Assembly (NCBI GenBank): GCA_902363555.1
Contig: CABJAM010000001.1
Location: forward strand, 620,001-684,000
Source: Lachnospiraceae bacterium
GTDB lineage: Bacteria > Bacillota > Clostridia > Lachnospirales > Lachnospiraceae
Length of the DNA: 64,000 nucleotides
Direction: 5' to 3'
Position numbers and translations under genes: made by a program. Positions 42,347 to 51,840 of the stretch are shown here, in pieces (the first letter of the stretch is position 1; each line of letters starts with the position of its first letter). The notes beneath the pieces are model-generated. The model ran no database searches. It was not told the DNA's origin and saw only the letters and a program-made list of their open reading frames with translations.

Positions 42347-44314
42347 ATGGAAAAAAACAATGCCCTGGAATTTAAATATCTGCGGCTCTTAGCTGATAAA
42401 TACCCGACCATAGCGGCGGCCTCCACAGAAATCATCAACCTGTCATCCATTCTCAACCTGCCCAAAGGCACCGAGCACGTACTCAGCGATATACACGGCG
42501 AAAGTGAGAAATTTTTTCATGTGCTGAAAAATGGTTCCGGCGCTGTGCGCAAGAAAATTAATGATGAATTTGGCAATACGCTGAGTATCCGGGATAAAAA
42601 ACAGTTGGCTACGCTGATCTATTATCCGGAGCAGAAGATGGATCTGATCGAAAAAGAGGAGCCGGATCTGGACGACTGGTATAAGATCACGCTGAACCGG
42701 CTCATTATGGTGTGCAAGCGGGCGGCCTCCAAGTACACCCGGTCCAAGGTGCGCAAGGCGCTGCCCTCTGATTTTGCCTATGTGATCGAGGAGCTGATCA
42801 ATGAAAAGGTGGAGGTTCTGGATAAGGAAGCCTATTATAATGAAATCATTGCCACCATTATACGGATTGGGCGGGCCAGAGAATTTATCGTTGCACTGTC
42901 AAATTTGATTCAGCGTCTCGTTATTGACCATCTTCATATTGTGGGGGATATTTACGACCGGGGCAGCGGCGCCACAGCCATATTGGACCGGCTCATGGGC
43001 TATCATTCCGTAGACATTCAGTGGGGAAATCACGATATTGTCTGGATGGGAGCCGCCAGTGGTCACCCGGCCTGTATCGCCAACGTCGTCCGTAATTGTG
43101 CCCGCTATGGCAATCTGGACACGCTGGAGGAGGATTACGGCATCAATTTAGTGCCATTGGCCAATTTTGCCATGAATACGTATGCCAATGACGATTGCCG
43201 TCTTTTTGATGTGAAGCGCCGCAGCGATGATGTGAGCAGTATGGACGATGAGATTGAGCGCCGGATGCACAAGGCCATCACTATGATTCAGTTTAAGCTG
43301 GAGGGGCAGGTTATTTTGCGCCGCCCGGAATTTCATATGGAAAGCCGGCTGCTCCTGGATAAGATTAATTATGACAAAGGCACCATTAGCATCGACGGCC
43401 AGGAATATCCGCTGAAGGAATCCAATTTCCCGACCATTGACCCAGCCAGGCCCTATGAGCTGTCCGACGAGGAAAAAGAAGTGGTGGACCGGCTTGTATC
43501 GGCATTTATCAACTGCGAAAAGCTCCAGAAGCATGTGCAGTTCCTGTTTAAATCCGGAAGCCTTTATTTATGCTACAATCAAAACCTGTTTTACCATGGC
43601 TGCGTGCCGCTGAATGAGGACGGAAGCTTCCGGGAGGTGTCCTTTGGCAGTGAGGCTTACAGTGGAAAGGCTCTGTACGATTATCTGGAGAGCAATGCCC
43701 GCAAAGGCTATTACCTGACCAGTGACCCGCGGGAGAAGCTGTACGGACAGGATATTATGTGGTTTATATGGTCCAGTGAAAATTCTCCGGTCTTTGGCAA
43801 GGAGAAAATGGCCACCTTTGAGCGGTATTATGTCAATGATTCGCATTTGCAGGAGGAGCATAAGGACCGGTATTACCGTCTTATAGAAAAAGAAGAGATT
43901 TGCGATAAAATTATACGGGAGTTCGGACTGGACCCGGCAACCGCCCACATTATAAACGGCCATATCCCGGTGAAATCCCGTCTGGGCGAAAGTCCGATCA
44001 AGGGCAATGGCAAGCTGCTCATTATCGACGGCGGCTTTTCCAAAGCTTACGAGAAAACGACCGGGATCGCGGGGTATACGCTGGTGTACAATTCCTACGG
44101 ACTGCGCCTTGTCACCCATAAGCCGTTTGAAAGCACGGAGCGGGCCATTGCCGATGAGACGGATATTCATTCAGATACGACGATCGTGAAGGAATTTAAG
44201 CAGCGGCTGCTGGTGGCAGATACCGATGCCGGCAAGGCAATCAAGGATACGATCGGGGATCTGGAGCAGTTGCTGGATGCTTACCGGCAGGGGATATTGC
44301 GGGAAATAAGGTAG
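42347..44314 (+). CDS. fbp: Fructose-1,6-bisphosphatase class III
   Basis: A 655-residue Firmicutes-type (class III) fructose-1,6-bisphosphatase for gluconeogenesis, of the metallophosphatase fold: VLSDIHGE (about 45-52), GDIYDRG and QWGNHDIVWMGA, later HIINGHIPVK. Length fits the family. A purine-rich CGAGAGGAG precedes the ATG. It has its own terminator. Confidence 0.95.
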   Translation: MEKNNALEFKYLRLLADKYPTIAAASTEIINLSSILNLPKGTEHVLSDIHGESEKFFHVLKNGSGAVRKKINDEFGNTLSIRDKKQLATLIYYPEQKMDLIEKEEPDLDDWYKITLNRLIMVCKRAASKYTRSKVRKALPSDFAYVIEELINEKVEVLDKEAYYNEIIATIIRIGRAREFIVALSNLIQRLVIDHLHIVGDIYDRGSGATAILDRLMGYHSVDIQWGNHDIVWMGAASGHPACIANVVRNCARYGNLDTLEEDYGINLVPLANFAMNTYANDDCRLFDVKRRSDDVSSMDDEIERRMHKAITMIQFKLEGQVILRRPEFHMESRLLLDKINYDKGTISIDGQEYPLKESNFPTIDPARPYELSDEEKEVVDRLVSAFINCEKLQKHVQFLFKSGSLYLCYNQNLFYHGCVPLNEDGSFREVSFGSEAYSGKALYDYLESNARKGYYLTSDPREKLYGQDIMWFIWSSENSPVFGKEKMATFERYYVNDSHLQEEHKDRYYRLIEKEEICDKIIREFGLDPATAHIINGHIPVKSRLGESPIKGNGKLLIIDGGFSKAYEKTTGIAGYTLVYNSYGLRLVTHKPFESTERAIADETDIHSDTTIVKEFKQRLLVADTDAGKAIKDTIGDLEQLLDAYRQGILREIR

Positions 44315-44369
44315 TGCTGGCGGCGGAAGCAGTGCTGCCGCATCGTGGAATTTTCATACTTTGCATAGA

Positions 44370-44419
44370 GCAGTCGAGAGCCGGAGGTGGATACCATTCT
44401 GGTTTACGGCTGCTTTTTG
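44370..44419 (+). terminator. Terminator after fbp
   Basis: GCAGTCG pairs with CGGCTGC around a CCGGAGGTGG/CCATTCTGG inner stem, followed by TTTTT. Confidence 0.75.
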
Positions 44420-44478
44420 CAATAGTATGAACAGTAAAGATAGGCCAACGCTTTTTCGAGATGTTTTCTGGTTAGTTC

Positions 44479-44507
44479 TTGTAATTATTTGTCGAATCCG
44501 ATATACT
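44479..44507 (+). promoter_or_regulatory. Putative promoter of the GH2 gene
   Basis: TTGTAA (44479) and TATACT (44502), 17-nt spacer. The remaining 180 bp to the gene contain two imperfect copies of GGCTG(C/T)GTGCAGCA(T/C)TGATTTTG (about 44534 and 44594). The 374-bp gap 44315-44688 holds nothing else I can name. Confidence 0.5.
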
Positions 44508-44688
44508 ATTCATATAACTTTTGGCGTGTAAAATGGCTGCGTGCAGCATTGATTTTGCGGGCGTCAGGAGCGCATTACTTTAACACGGAGGACGGCTGTG
44601 TGCAGCACTGATTTTGTGTTCCCCAAAGGGGATATTCCTGGCGGGGGTGACTGACGATAGATATGTGACATAAGAAAAGAGGTATTCG

Positions 44689-47013
44689 ATGCGACGGATT
44701 TACCTGAATAATCAATGGATTTATTATGCATCCTGGACGGATGCGTGTTTGATGACGACTGTGGCGGCGCAGGGGGAGAAGGTGCGTATTCCCCATACGA
44801 CCGCTGTTTTACCATATAATTATTTTAACGAAGACGATTATCAGACGGTTTGCGGTTATATGCGGATGCTGGCTGTTCCCGAGGCGTTTTTGGGGAAGCG
44901 GCTGTTGCTCACATTTGAGGGCGTGGCCCATGTGGCGCAGGTGTTTGTTAATGGAAAGCTGGTGGCGCGGCATTTTTGCGGCTATACGGCGTTTACCGCA
45001 GATATAACAGATTATGTAAACTATGGATGTGAGAACCGGATCGTCGTGAAGGTGGACAGCCGGGAAACTCAGAATGTGCCGCCTTTTGGCAATGTGATCG
45101 ATTACCTGACCTACGGCGGTATTTACCGGGATGTGTATTTGGAGGTCAAGCCTCAGGAATATATTGAGGACGTTTTTGTTCGGACGAGGAACCGTTATGT
45201 GGGAGCCGATGGCCTTCCCTGCTCCGGCCACGGTCCGGCGATGCTCTCTGTTTCTGTGCGCCGGGCGCTGCCCGGGAACGGAGCGGAGGATGGAACGGAA
45301 GCTGCGTCCGGAAATGCCGCACTGGGGGATGTGTCTCAGTCGCCGGAAAACGCTGCTTACATACAGGTTTCGATTTTTGATGATGCGGATAACTGTATCG
45401 CTGTGAAGCGCCAGGGAGTGGCCCGCGGCGACGCCAACACGGCCACGGTGCGGTTTAAGCTGTCGGATGTTGTCTGGTGGGATGTGGATTGTCCGAAACT
45501 TTATTATGTGGAGGTGCTTTTGTGCCGTGCCGACGGCGGGCTGCTGGACAGCCAGCGCCAGCGCTTTGGATTCCGGGATGCGGATTTCCGTGCGGATGGT
45601 TTTTATCTGAACCGGCGCAGGGTAAAGTTGATCGGTCTGAACCGCCACCAAAGTTACCCTTACGCGGGCTACGCCATGCCAAAGTCCATGCAGCGGCTGG
45701 ATGCGGAAATATTAAAAGAGGAGCTGGCCGTCAATGCGGTTCGGACCTCCCATTACCCCCAATCACAGCATTTTATCGACCGTTGTGATGAACTGGGGCT
45801 TCTTGTATTTACGGAGATTCCGGGCTGGCAGCACATTGGCAATGAGAAATGGCAGAGCATTGCCGCAGGCAATGTCCGGGAAATGGTTGCCCAATACCGG
45901 AATCACCCGTCGGTGATCTTGTGGGGCGTGCGTATCAATGAGTCTGCCGACAATGACGATCTGTATTTGAAAACCAACGCCATTGCCCGGCGGATGGACC
46001 CTACCCGGGCCACCGGCGGCGTGCGCAATTTTAAGCAAAGCCACTTGTTTGAGGATGTTTATACATTTAATGATTTTTCTCATATTGGAAATAATCCCGG
46101 ACTGCTGCCAAAAAAGCGGGTGACACGGGCGGCTGCGCCCTATCTCGTTTCGGAGCATAATGGCCATATGTATCCGGTGAAAATGTTCGATGACGAAGCT
46201 CAGCGCGTTTCCCAGGCGCTGCGCCACGCCTCGGTTCTGGAGTCGGCGCTTTCGGACACTCAGGTTACCGGGTGTTTTGGCTGGTGTATGACGGACTATC
46301 AGACGCACAAGGACTTTGGCAGCGGCGATGGTATCTGTTATCATGGCGTTTTGGATATGTTCAGAAATCCCAAGCCTGCGGCGGGCATTTATGCCAGCCA
46401 GGGGGAGCGGATCGTGTGTGAGATCAGCTCGACCATGACTCCGGGCGATTATCCGGGGGCTGTGCCCGGCAAGGTGTGGGTGTTTACCAATGCGGATTTT
46501 GTCCGCCTGTACCGCAATGGAACGGTGATCGGGAATTTTTATCCGGACCGGGAGCGTTTTGGCCATCTTCCCCATCCGCCTATCGGCATTGATCCGTCCT
46601 ATATGTTTGGAAATGGGGAAAATTGGGGGCTTGGAGCGCCGATTTTCCGCTTTGATGTTATTAAAGACGGGCATCTTATCCGCAGGATCATCCGCCGGCC
46701 GGCTCAGGGCGCCTATCTGGATGTGATCTGCAGCCATACCCGGCTCATCGAGGGCAGCAGCTATGATGTGGCACTGCTGCGTATCCGTGCGGTGGATGGC
46801 CAGGGGCTGGCGCTGCCTTACTACAATGAGCCGCTGCGGCTTATGGCCTGGGGGCCTGTGGCGCTGATCGGCCCGGACACCATCAGCTTAAAAGGTGGCT
46901 GTGGCGGTGCATTTGTGCGCACATTGGGCGGTGAAGGCCCGGCCAAAGTGACGATTTTTGGCAATGGCATGGAGCCGGTGGAAATATATCTGGATGTTTG
47001 TAAAGATTCATAA
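44689..47013 (+). CDS. GH2 beta-galactosidase-like glycosidase
   Basis: A 774-residue GH2 enzyme: sugar-binding domain, immunoglobulin-like domain, catalytic barrel and a C-terminal beta domain. Acid/base Glu418 is in WGVRINES and nucleophile Glu489 in LVSEHNGH; the LIGLNRHQSYPYAG and VNAVRTSHYP motifs are typical. No signal peptide, so it acts on imported sugars. GH2 specificity (galactosidase, glucuronidase, mannosidase) cannot be fixed from sequence alone. Confidence 0.9.
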   Translation: MRRIYLNNQWIYYASWTDACLMTTVAAQGEKVRIPHTTAVLPYNYFNEDDYQTVCGYMRMLAVPEAFLGKRLLLTFEGVAHVAQVFVNGKLVARHFCGYTAFTADITDYVNYGCENRIVVKVDSRETQNVPPFGNVIDYLTYGGIYRDVYLEVKPQEYIEDVFVRTRNRYVGADGLPCSGHGPAMLSVSVRRALPGNGAEDGTEAASGNAALGDVSQSPENAAYIQVSIFDDADNCIAVKRQGVARGDANTATVRFKLSDVVWWDVDCPKLYYVEVLLCRADGGLLDSQRQRFGFRDADFRADGFYLNRRRVKLIGLNRHQSYPYAGYAMPKSMQRLDAEILKEELAVNAVRTSHYPQSQHFIDRCDELGLLVFTEIPGWQHIGNEKWQSIAAGNVREMVAQYRNHPSVILWGVRINESADNDDLYLKTNAIARRMDPTRATGGVRNFKQSHLFEDVYTFNDFSHIGNNPGLLPKKRVTRAAAPYLVSEHNGHMYPVKMFDDEAQRVSQALRHASVLESALSDTQVTGCFGWCMTDYQTHKDFGSGDGICYHGVLDMFRNPKPAAGIYASQGERIVCEISSTMTPGDYPGAVPGKVWVFTNADFVRLYRNGTVIGNFYPDRERFGHLPHPPIGIDPSYMFGNGENWGLGAPIFRFDVIKDGHLIRRIIRRPAQGAYLDVICSHTRLIEGSSYDVALLRIRAVDGQGLALPYYNEPLRLMAWGPVALIGPDTISLKGGCGGAFVRTLGGEGPAKVTIFGNGMEPVEIYLDVCKDS

Positions 47014-47062
47014 ACTGGGTTTTTGTAAAGAATCGTAAAAAGAATAATCTGTGGGGGATACG

Positions 47063-49537
47063 ATGAACAAAATAGATAAAACCGATACGCTGCTTAAAAT
47101 ACTGGCGGACCGCCGCTTTACGGTGGATAGTTATCAGAGGGAATACCGCTGGGGCCGTAAGCAGATCGAGCAGATGATGAGTGATCTTTGTCAGACATTT
47201 TTGAAATTTTACGACAATGAAAATCACGGCTCGGTGAAGGAGGTAAGGGATTACGGTTATTATTACATGGGCTGCATCATATGCACCGGAAGCCATCAGA
47301 TCATTGACGGGCAGCAAAGGCTCACGTCACTGACACTGCTGTTGATCTATCTGAATAATCTCCAGAAAAAGTGCGCAGGAACGCCATATCTGCCGGTGCG
47401 CTTTGAACATATGATATTTTCCGATGACTACGGCGAGCCCTGCTTTAACCTGGATGTGAAGGAGCGTCGGGAGTGCTTTAAGGCGCTGTACAATGAGGAC
47501 GCCTCATACGTGCCGGAGGATGAGAGCAATATCAACATGGTGGAGCGCTACCGCGATATTGAGTATTATTTTCCGGAAGAACTAAAAGGGGAGGCGCTGC
47601 CGTATTTTATATATTGGATCAAAGACAAGGTACTGCTTTTGGAAATCGACACACCGTCGGAGGACGAGGCGCACACCATTTTCCTGACCATGAACGACCG
47701 GGGCCTAAGCCTGAACAGTGCGGAAATGATGAAGGCTTATGTGATTCAGGAGATTCGCGAGGAGGATCGTGAATATATCAATGAGGTCTGGAAAAAGAAT
47801 ATTAACCGGATCAAATCGGCGGCGGAAAATGACCGCAGCGGTGTGGTCAATGCCGAGGATGTGGAATTTATTTCCCTTTGGCTGCGTTCACGGTATGCCA
47901 TGAGCCTGCGGGAGACGCGCAAGGGCTCTGAGGATCGGGACTTTGAGTTATTGGGCGACAAATTCCATACGTGGGTCCGCCAAAATGCACGGCAAAGGAT
48001 GCGATTGGAAAAGTCCGAGGATTTTTACAACTTTGTCGCGAAGGAAATGACCTTCATCACAGATATTTATTTGCGGCTGGAGCAGTATTGCCAAACACTC
48101 ACCGCCGGCTTTGAGACGGTCTATTATAATGCCAATCGGGATCTGAATTATCAGACGATGCTTATTCTCTCGGCGCTGGATACCGGAGATGCTCCGGAGA
48201 TCATTGACCGGAAAATAAAAATAGTGGCTGCATTTGTGGATATATTTGCATCGGTGCGTATATTTAATTACAAAAAGGTGAACTGGAACACGAATAAAAC
48301 GCTGTTATTCCGAGTTATGGTGAGCATTCGGGGCAGGGATGTGATCACTATAGGAAAGTATCTGACCAGCACGTTGAAGCAGATGGATGTGAACATTGAC
48401 GGACTGATCAATTTTGAACTGAACCAGTACACCGGGCGTTATATGCTGCACATGCTGGCGCGGTTCGTCTCCTTTGTCAACGAGCAAATGGGCTATCCGT
48501 CGGATTTTGATACCTATATGGACCGGAACAGCAAAACCTCTTATGACATTGAACATATATTACCGGATGACTACGAAACCTACAAAGACAGCTTTGTGGA
48601 TGAAGAGGATTTCCAGAAATACCGTCGTAAGGTTGGCAATCTGCTCATTTTGACAAAGGACAAAAACCGCAGCTATCAGGACATGAGCTATGAGCAGAAG
48701 GTTCAAAATTATTTGACGGATAATGCGTTGGCCCGCTCGCTGAACCCGGGGGCTTATGTGAATAACCCCCGTTTTTTGAGGATAGTTCCCCTTTTTGGCT
48801 TCAAGGCTGTGGATAAGTTTGATAAAATGGCAGTGCGGGAGCGGACTGAGCTGTATTTGCGCATGGCCCGCAGCATCTGGAATCTGGATAATCTTAAAAA
48901 GCTGGCCGGCGGCTGGGAGGATGACGAGGATTTTGTGGAAATCCCTGCAGGGAATCAGAAAAGCTTTACGGTGGAGTATGCCGGGCGGAGCTGGCCGGAT
49001 GCGGTGAAGTATGGATTTTTGTCCGCAGACCTGGGAAATCCCGGAAAGTCGATCGCAAATATCTCTGTGGGCGACCGGGTATTTTGCCATATTTCCGCAA
49101 AGGGGTTCGTGGGTGTGGGGATCTGCACGGCTGCGGCGGTGCCTATGGCGGAGTTTCGGGTGGCGGTAGCGGGTGCGGTGGCTAGTGCGGCAATGCGGGT
49201 GCCGTCGGATGGGCTTCGGGAGGCGGCTGCGGGTGCAGCGGTGCCGGTGCCTCGGGAGTTGGGGGCAGAGGAGATGATGACGGAGCTGCCACCGGTGGCG
49301 TGGGATGTGCAGGCGCCTTTAGTTTCGGATGTGGAGTGGCTGGAGCCTGCGGCGAAGGCACAGTGTTTGAATAGAAATGAATGGTTTTTGGGCGTACGGT
49401 GGCTGCGTACAACGGATTTGGAGAATGGCTACTGGGAGCGCGGGTTGAAAACCGTACCGCTGGCGGCGTATGAGCTGGGCGGGGATACACATGTGCGGGT
49501 GTTGAAGCATTTTCGGATTCGGGAGGCTGAGGGGTGA
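47063..49537 (+). CDS. GmrSD-like restriction protein with EVE-like domain
   Basis: An 824-residue protein: N-terminal DUF262 (YQREYRWGRKQIEQ and IDGQQRLTSLTLLL, about 20-95), DUF1524 HNH nuclease (YDIEHILPDDYE with Glu497-His498, then RRKVGNLLILTKDKNRSYQD), and a C-terminal EVE-like module (VGDRVFCHISAKGFVGVGI ... VRWLRTT). DUF262-DUF1524 is the GmrSD/BrxU/SspE architecture that cuts modified phage DNA; EVE-like modules bind modified bases. An Ala-rich low-complexity stretch interrupts the last module. ATG at 47063 follows GGGGG; a GTG at 47051 is less likely. Confidence 0.82.
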   Translation: MNKIDKTDTLLKILADRRFTVDSYQREYRWGRKQIEQMMSDLCQTFLKFYDNENHGSVKEVRDYGYYYMGCIICTGSHQIIDGQQRLTSLTLLLIYLNNLQKKCAGTPYLPVRFEHMIFSDDYGEPCFNLDVKERRECFKALYNEDASYVPEDESNINMVERYRDIEYYFPEELKGEALPYFIYWIKDKVLLLEIDTPSEDEAHTIFLTMNDRGLSLNSAEMMKAYVIQEIREEDREYINEVWKKNINRIKSAAENDRSGVVNAEDVEFISLWLRSRYAMSLRETRKGSEDRDFELLGDKFHTWVRQNARQRMRLEKSEDFYNFVAKEMTFITDIYLRLEQYCQTLTAGFETVYYNANRDLNYQTMLILSALDTGDAPEIIDRKIKIVAAFVDIFASVRIFNYKKVNWNTNKTLLFRVMVSIRGRDVITIGKYLTSTLKQMDVNIDGLINFELNQYTGRYMLHMLARFVSFVNEQMGYPSDFDTYMDRNSKTSYDIEHILPDDYETYKDSFVDEEDFQKYRRKVGNLLILTKDKNRSYQDMSYEQKVQNYLTDNALARSLNPGAYVNNPRFLRIVPLFGFKAVDKFDKMAVRERTELYLRMARSIWNLDNLKKLAGGWEDDEDFVEIPAGNQKSFTVEYAGRSWPDAVKYGFLSADLGNPGKSIANISVGDRVFCHISAKGFVGVGICTAAAVPMAEFRVAVAGAVASAAMRVPSDGLREAAAGAAVPVPRELGAEEMMTELPPVAWDVQAPLVSDVEWLEPAAKAQCLNRNEWFLGVRWLRTTDLENGYWERGLKTVPLAAYELGGDTHVRVLKHFRIREAEG

Positions 49538-49992
49538 TATAGTTTAGCACTGGGAACTTTAATGAAGTCGGATGCGATTTGAATGGCATTTGCAGCAGCT
49601 CAATCCTATGAACTGATGCTGGTCTTTGAAATGGATTTAATATATGTATGAAAGCCCTCTTTCCCCGGGCTTGAAAGTGCGTTATAATAGGTATAATGTG
49701 TGAGCTGGGAAATTTATGTGAAAGTAGCTAGTACCAAAATAATTGAAAAAATCTGGTTGTCACAATAGCAATGTTGAAAGCGATTGCGAATTGTATTGTA
49801 CACAATGATTTTACGCATGAAAATGTATCGCAGAAGTATAGGTATATTTGGGTTTGCCAATGTACAATGTTCCTAATGTAGTTGAAGGACTAAAACAGAG
49901 GAATAAACATCTGAGGGCAGAGAAAGTGGAAGCAATAAAGGATGAGTTGAAACATGTAGCAGTGATAAAATAGGAATGAAGGGTGATTGAAA

Positions 49993-50862
49993 ATGAGAAA
50001 TTCCTTAGAGGTACCTGCGTATAACGATATGATGTGTGAATTATTTCAGGCTATGAAAGAATTGGGTGGGTCTGGAACTATTAGAGAAATTGATGATAAG
50101 ACAATTGAGATATTAGATTTGGCACCAGAAGTACAAGAAATAATGCATGGTAATAGCAGTAAGACAGAGGTTGAATATCGATTAGCATGGACAAGAACAT
50201 ATATGAAGAAAGTCGGGATATTGCAAAACTCTTCACGTGGAGTATGGTCACTAACAACAAAAGGAAGAGAGTTGGAAAGGATAAATCCTGAAGAAGTTGT
50301 GCAAAAGGTTCGTGAAATGACCTTTTTAAAAACAAAAGAGGTTAAGTATATAAATACTGAAGATGATAATCTTGAAAATGATGGTGTGGATACACCAGAT
50401 GAGATTCAATCATGGCGTGAAAAGTTAAAAAATGTTTTATTAAATTTAGAACCCGACGCTTTTGAACGATTAACACAAAGGCTGTTAAGAGAGTCTGGAT
50501 TTACACAGGTTCAGGTTACTGGAAAGACGGGAGACGGCGGGATAGACGGTATGGGAATTGTCAAGTTGAATGGGATTATCAGTTTTCATATGTTGTTTCA
50601 ATGTAAGCGTTATACAGGAAGAGTTTCTGCCGGAGAAATTCGAGATTTTAGAGGAGCTATGCAAGGGAGAGCTGACAAAGGTTTGTTTATTACAACAGGA
50701 AAATTTTCAGTACCTGCCATTGAAGAAGCAAATAGACCTGGAGCAACTCCGATTGATTTGGTTGATGGGGATGAATTAGTTGAAAAACTAAAAGAACTAC
50801 AATTAGGAGTTGCACCAGTAAATGATTATATAATTGACGAGGCATGGTTTTTGTCAATTTAG
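49993..50862 (+). CDS. Mrr-like type IV restriction endonuclease
   Basis: A 289-residue protein with an N-terminal winged-helix Mrr_N domain (about 5-100) and a C-terminal Mrr catalytic domain. The nuclease motif is GDGGIDG with Asp185 and QCKRY with Gln203 and Lys205, as in the PD-(D/E)xK fold of Mrr. It would cut methylated foreign DNA. The gene is much richer in A+T than the preceding 7 kb, a sign of transfer. Together with the GmrSD-like gene it forms a small defence patch. The 455-bp gap 49538-49992 holds two TATAAT-like boxes (49683, 49692) and short decayed frames. Confidence 0.9.
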   Translation: MRNSLEVPAYNDMMCELFQAMKELGGSGTIREIDDKTIEILDLAPEVQEIMHGNSSKTEVEYRLAWTRTYMKKVGILQNSSRGVWSLTTKGRELERINPEEVVQKVREMTFLKTKEVKYINTEDDNLENDGVDTPDEIQSWREKLKNVLLNLEPDAFERLTQRLLRESGFTQVQVTGKTGDGGIDGMGIVKLNGIISFHMLFQCKRYTGRVSAGEIRDFRGAMQGRADKGLFITTGKFSVPAIEEANRPGATPIDLVDGDELVEKLKELQLGVAPVNDYIIDEAWFLSI

Positions 50863-50999
50863 ATATGAAGTGGGTTTGGAGTATATGATTTGTTTTTGAG
50901 ATTACCTGAAAATATAAGTAGACTTTTTCTGGAAATTGGAAATAAATTATGATAATACATAAGCATATGCGTGCTTATGATTATGATTGTGAGGACTGA

Positions 51000-51794
51000 A
51001 TGATGAGAAAATCTAATCGGAAAAAAGGCTTTACAATGGTCGAGCTGATTGTGGTCATTGTCATTATTTTGGTTTTGGCAGCGGTGCTGGTGCCGTCATT
51101 GCTGAAGTATATACGAAAGGCACAGGAGGCTGCGGCAATTGAGGAGTGCGCTGGCGTGGTGAAAATGGCGGCGGTGGAACGGTCGCAGTGGCTGGCCGAT
51201 GGCGGTGATGCGCCTACTAATGAGGAGATTGTTCAGAGTGCTGGGGCGAATGGGAAAATAATAGAAGTTAAGTATAGTAAGGAGGACTTTGATGTTACAT
51301 ACATGATGTATGAGTGCAAGAATGGGATTGTGGTGATATATGAGTTTGATAAGGACCCACAATTTCGGATTGCTGGGGAAAATGAGAGTAATCCATTGAC
51401 AATTATTGATAAGTGGGTTCAAACTACTACGAACGAATCTCAAACTCTGAAGGATTTCGTTGACAGAAAAGAATTGATAAAGCATATGGAAGATAATGGA
51501 GGCTTACTTAAGGTAGATAAAACATTTGTACAAGGCACAATATTTAATAATGATGATAATTTATATTGGCGTCCATATTATGTAGGTCAAAATACGAATA
51601 GAGCAACTTTTCTATATGCTAGTGATGGTAATTCTGGCCATGGCCAATGGAGGGCTAAGATTGTATATATTAATGGGTTAAAATATGTGAGTGATGAAGT
51701 TTCAGGCACTCAGATAGATGCGATAAAAGATTGTAAAACATTAGATGAAGCCAAAAGTTGGCTTGAAACCAATAATCATTTTAAAGCACAATGA
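51000..51794 (+). CDS. Type IV prepilin-like protein
   Basis: A 264-residue protein with a class III prepilin leader (RKSNRKKGFTMVELIVVI, cleavage after Gly, Glu at +5) and a single hydrophobic N-terminal helix. The globular part is unassigned. There is no prepilin peptidase, ATPase or other pilus gene nearby, so it must use machinery encoded elsewhere. The first 230 bp are GC-rich and the remainder is AT-rich, so it may be a hybrid. Two adjacent ATG codons at 51000 and 51003 are possible starts. Confidence 0.8.
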   Translation: MMRKSNRKKGFTMVELIVVIVIILVLAAVLVPSLLKYIRKAQEAAAIEECAGVVKMAAVERSQWLADGGDAPTNEEIVQSAGANGKIIEVKYSKEDFDVTYMMYECKNGIVVIYEFDKDPQFRIAGENESNPLTIIDKWVQTTTNESQTLKDFVDRKELIKHMEDNGGLLKVDKTFVQGTIFNNDDNLYWRPYYVGQNTNRATFLYASDGNSGHGQWRAKIVYINGLKYVSDEVSGTQIDAIKDCKTLDEAKSWLETNNHFKAQ

Positions 51795-51840
51795 TATTGA
51801 ATCATTATTCAAAAATTGAAAAAGAAGGACGGATATAAAA

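Noticed and set aside
49771..49881. 36-codon frame with AIANCIVHNDFTHE, reminiscent of AlbA_2-type proteins
   Set aside because: Too short and no supporting context; at most a decayed remnant.
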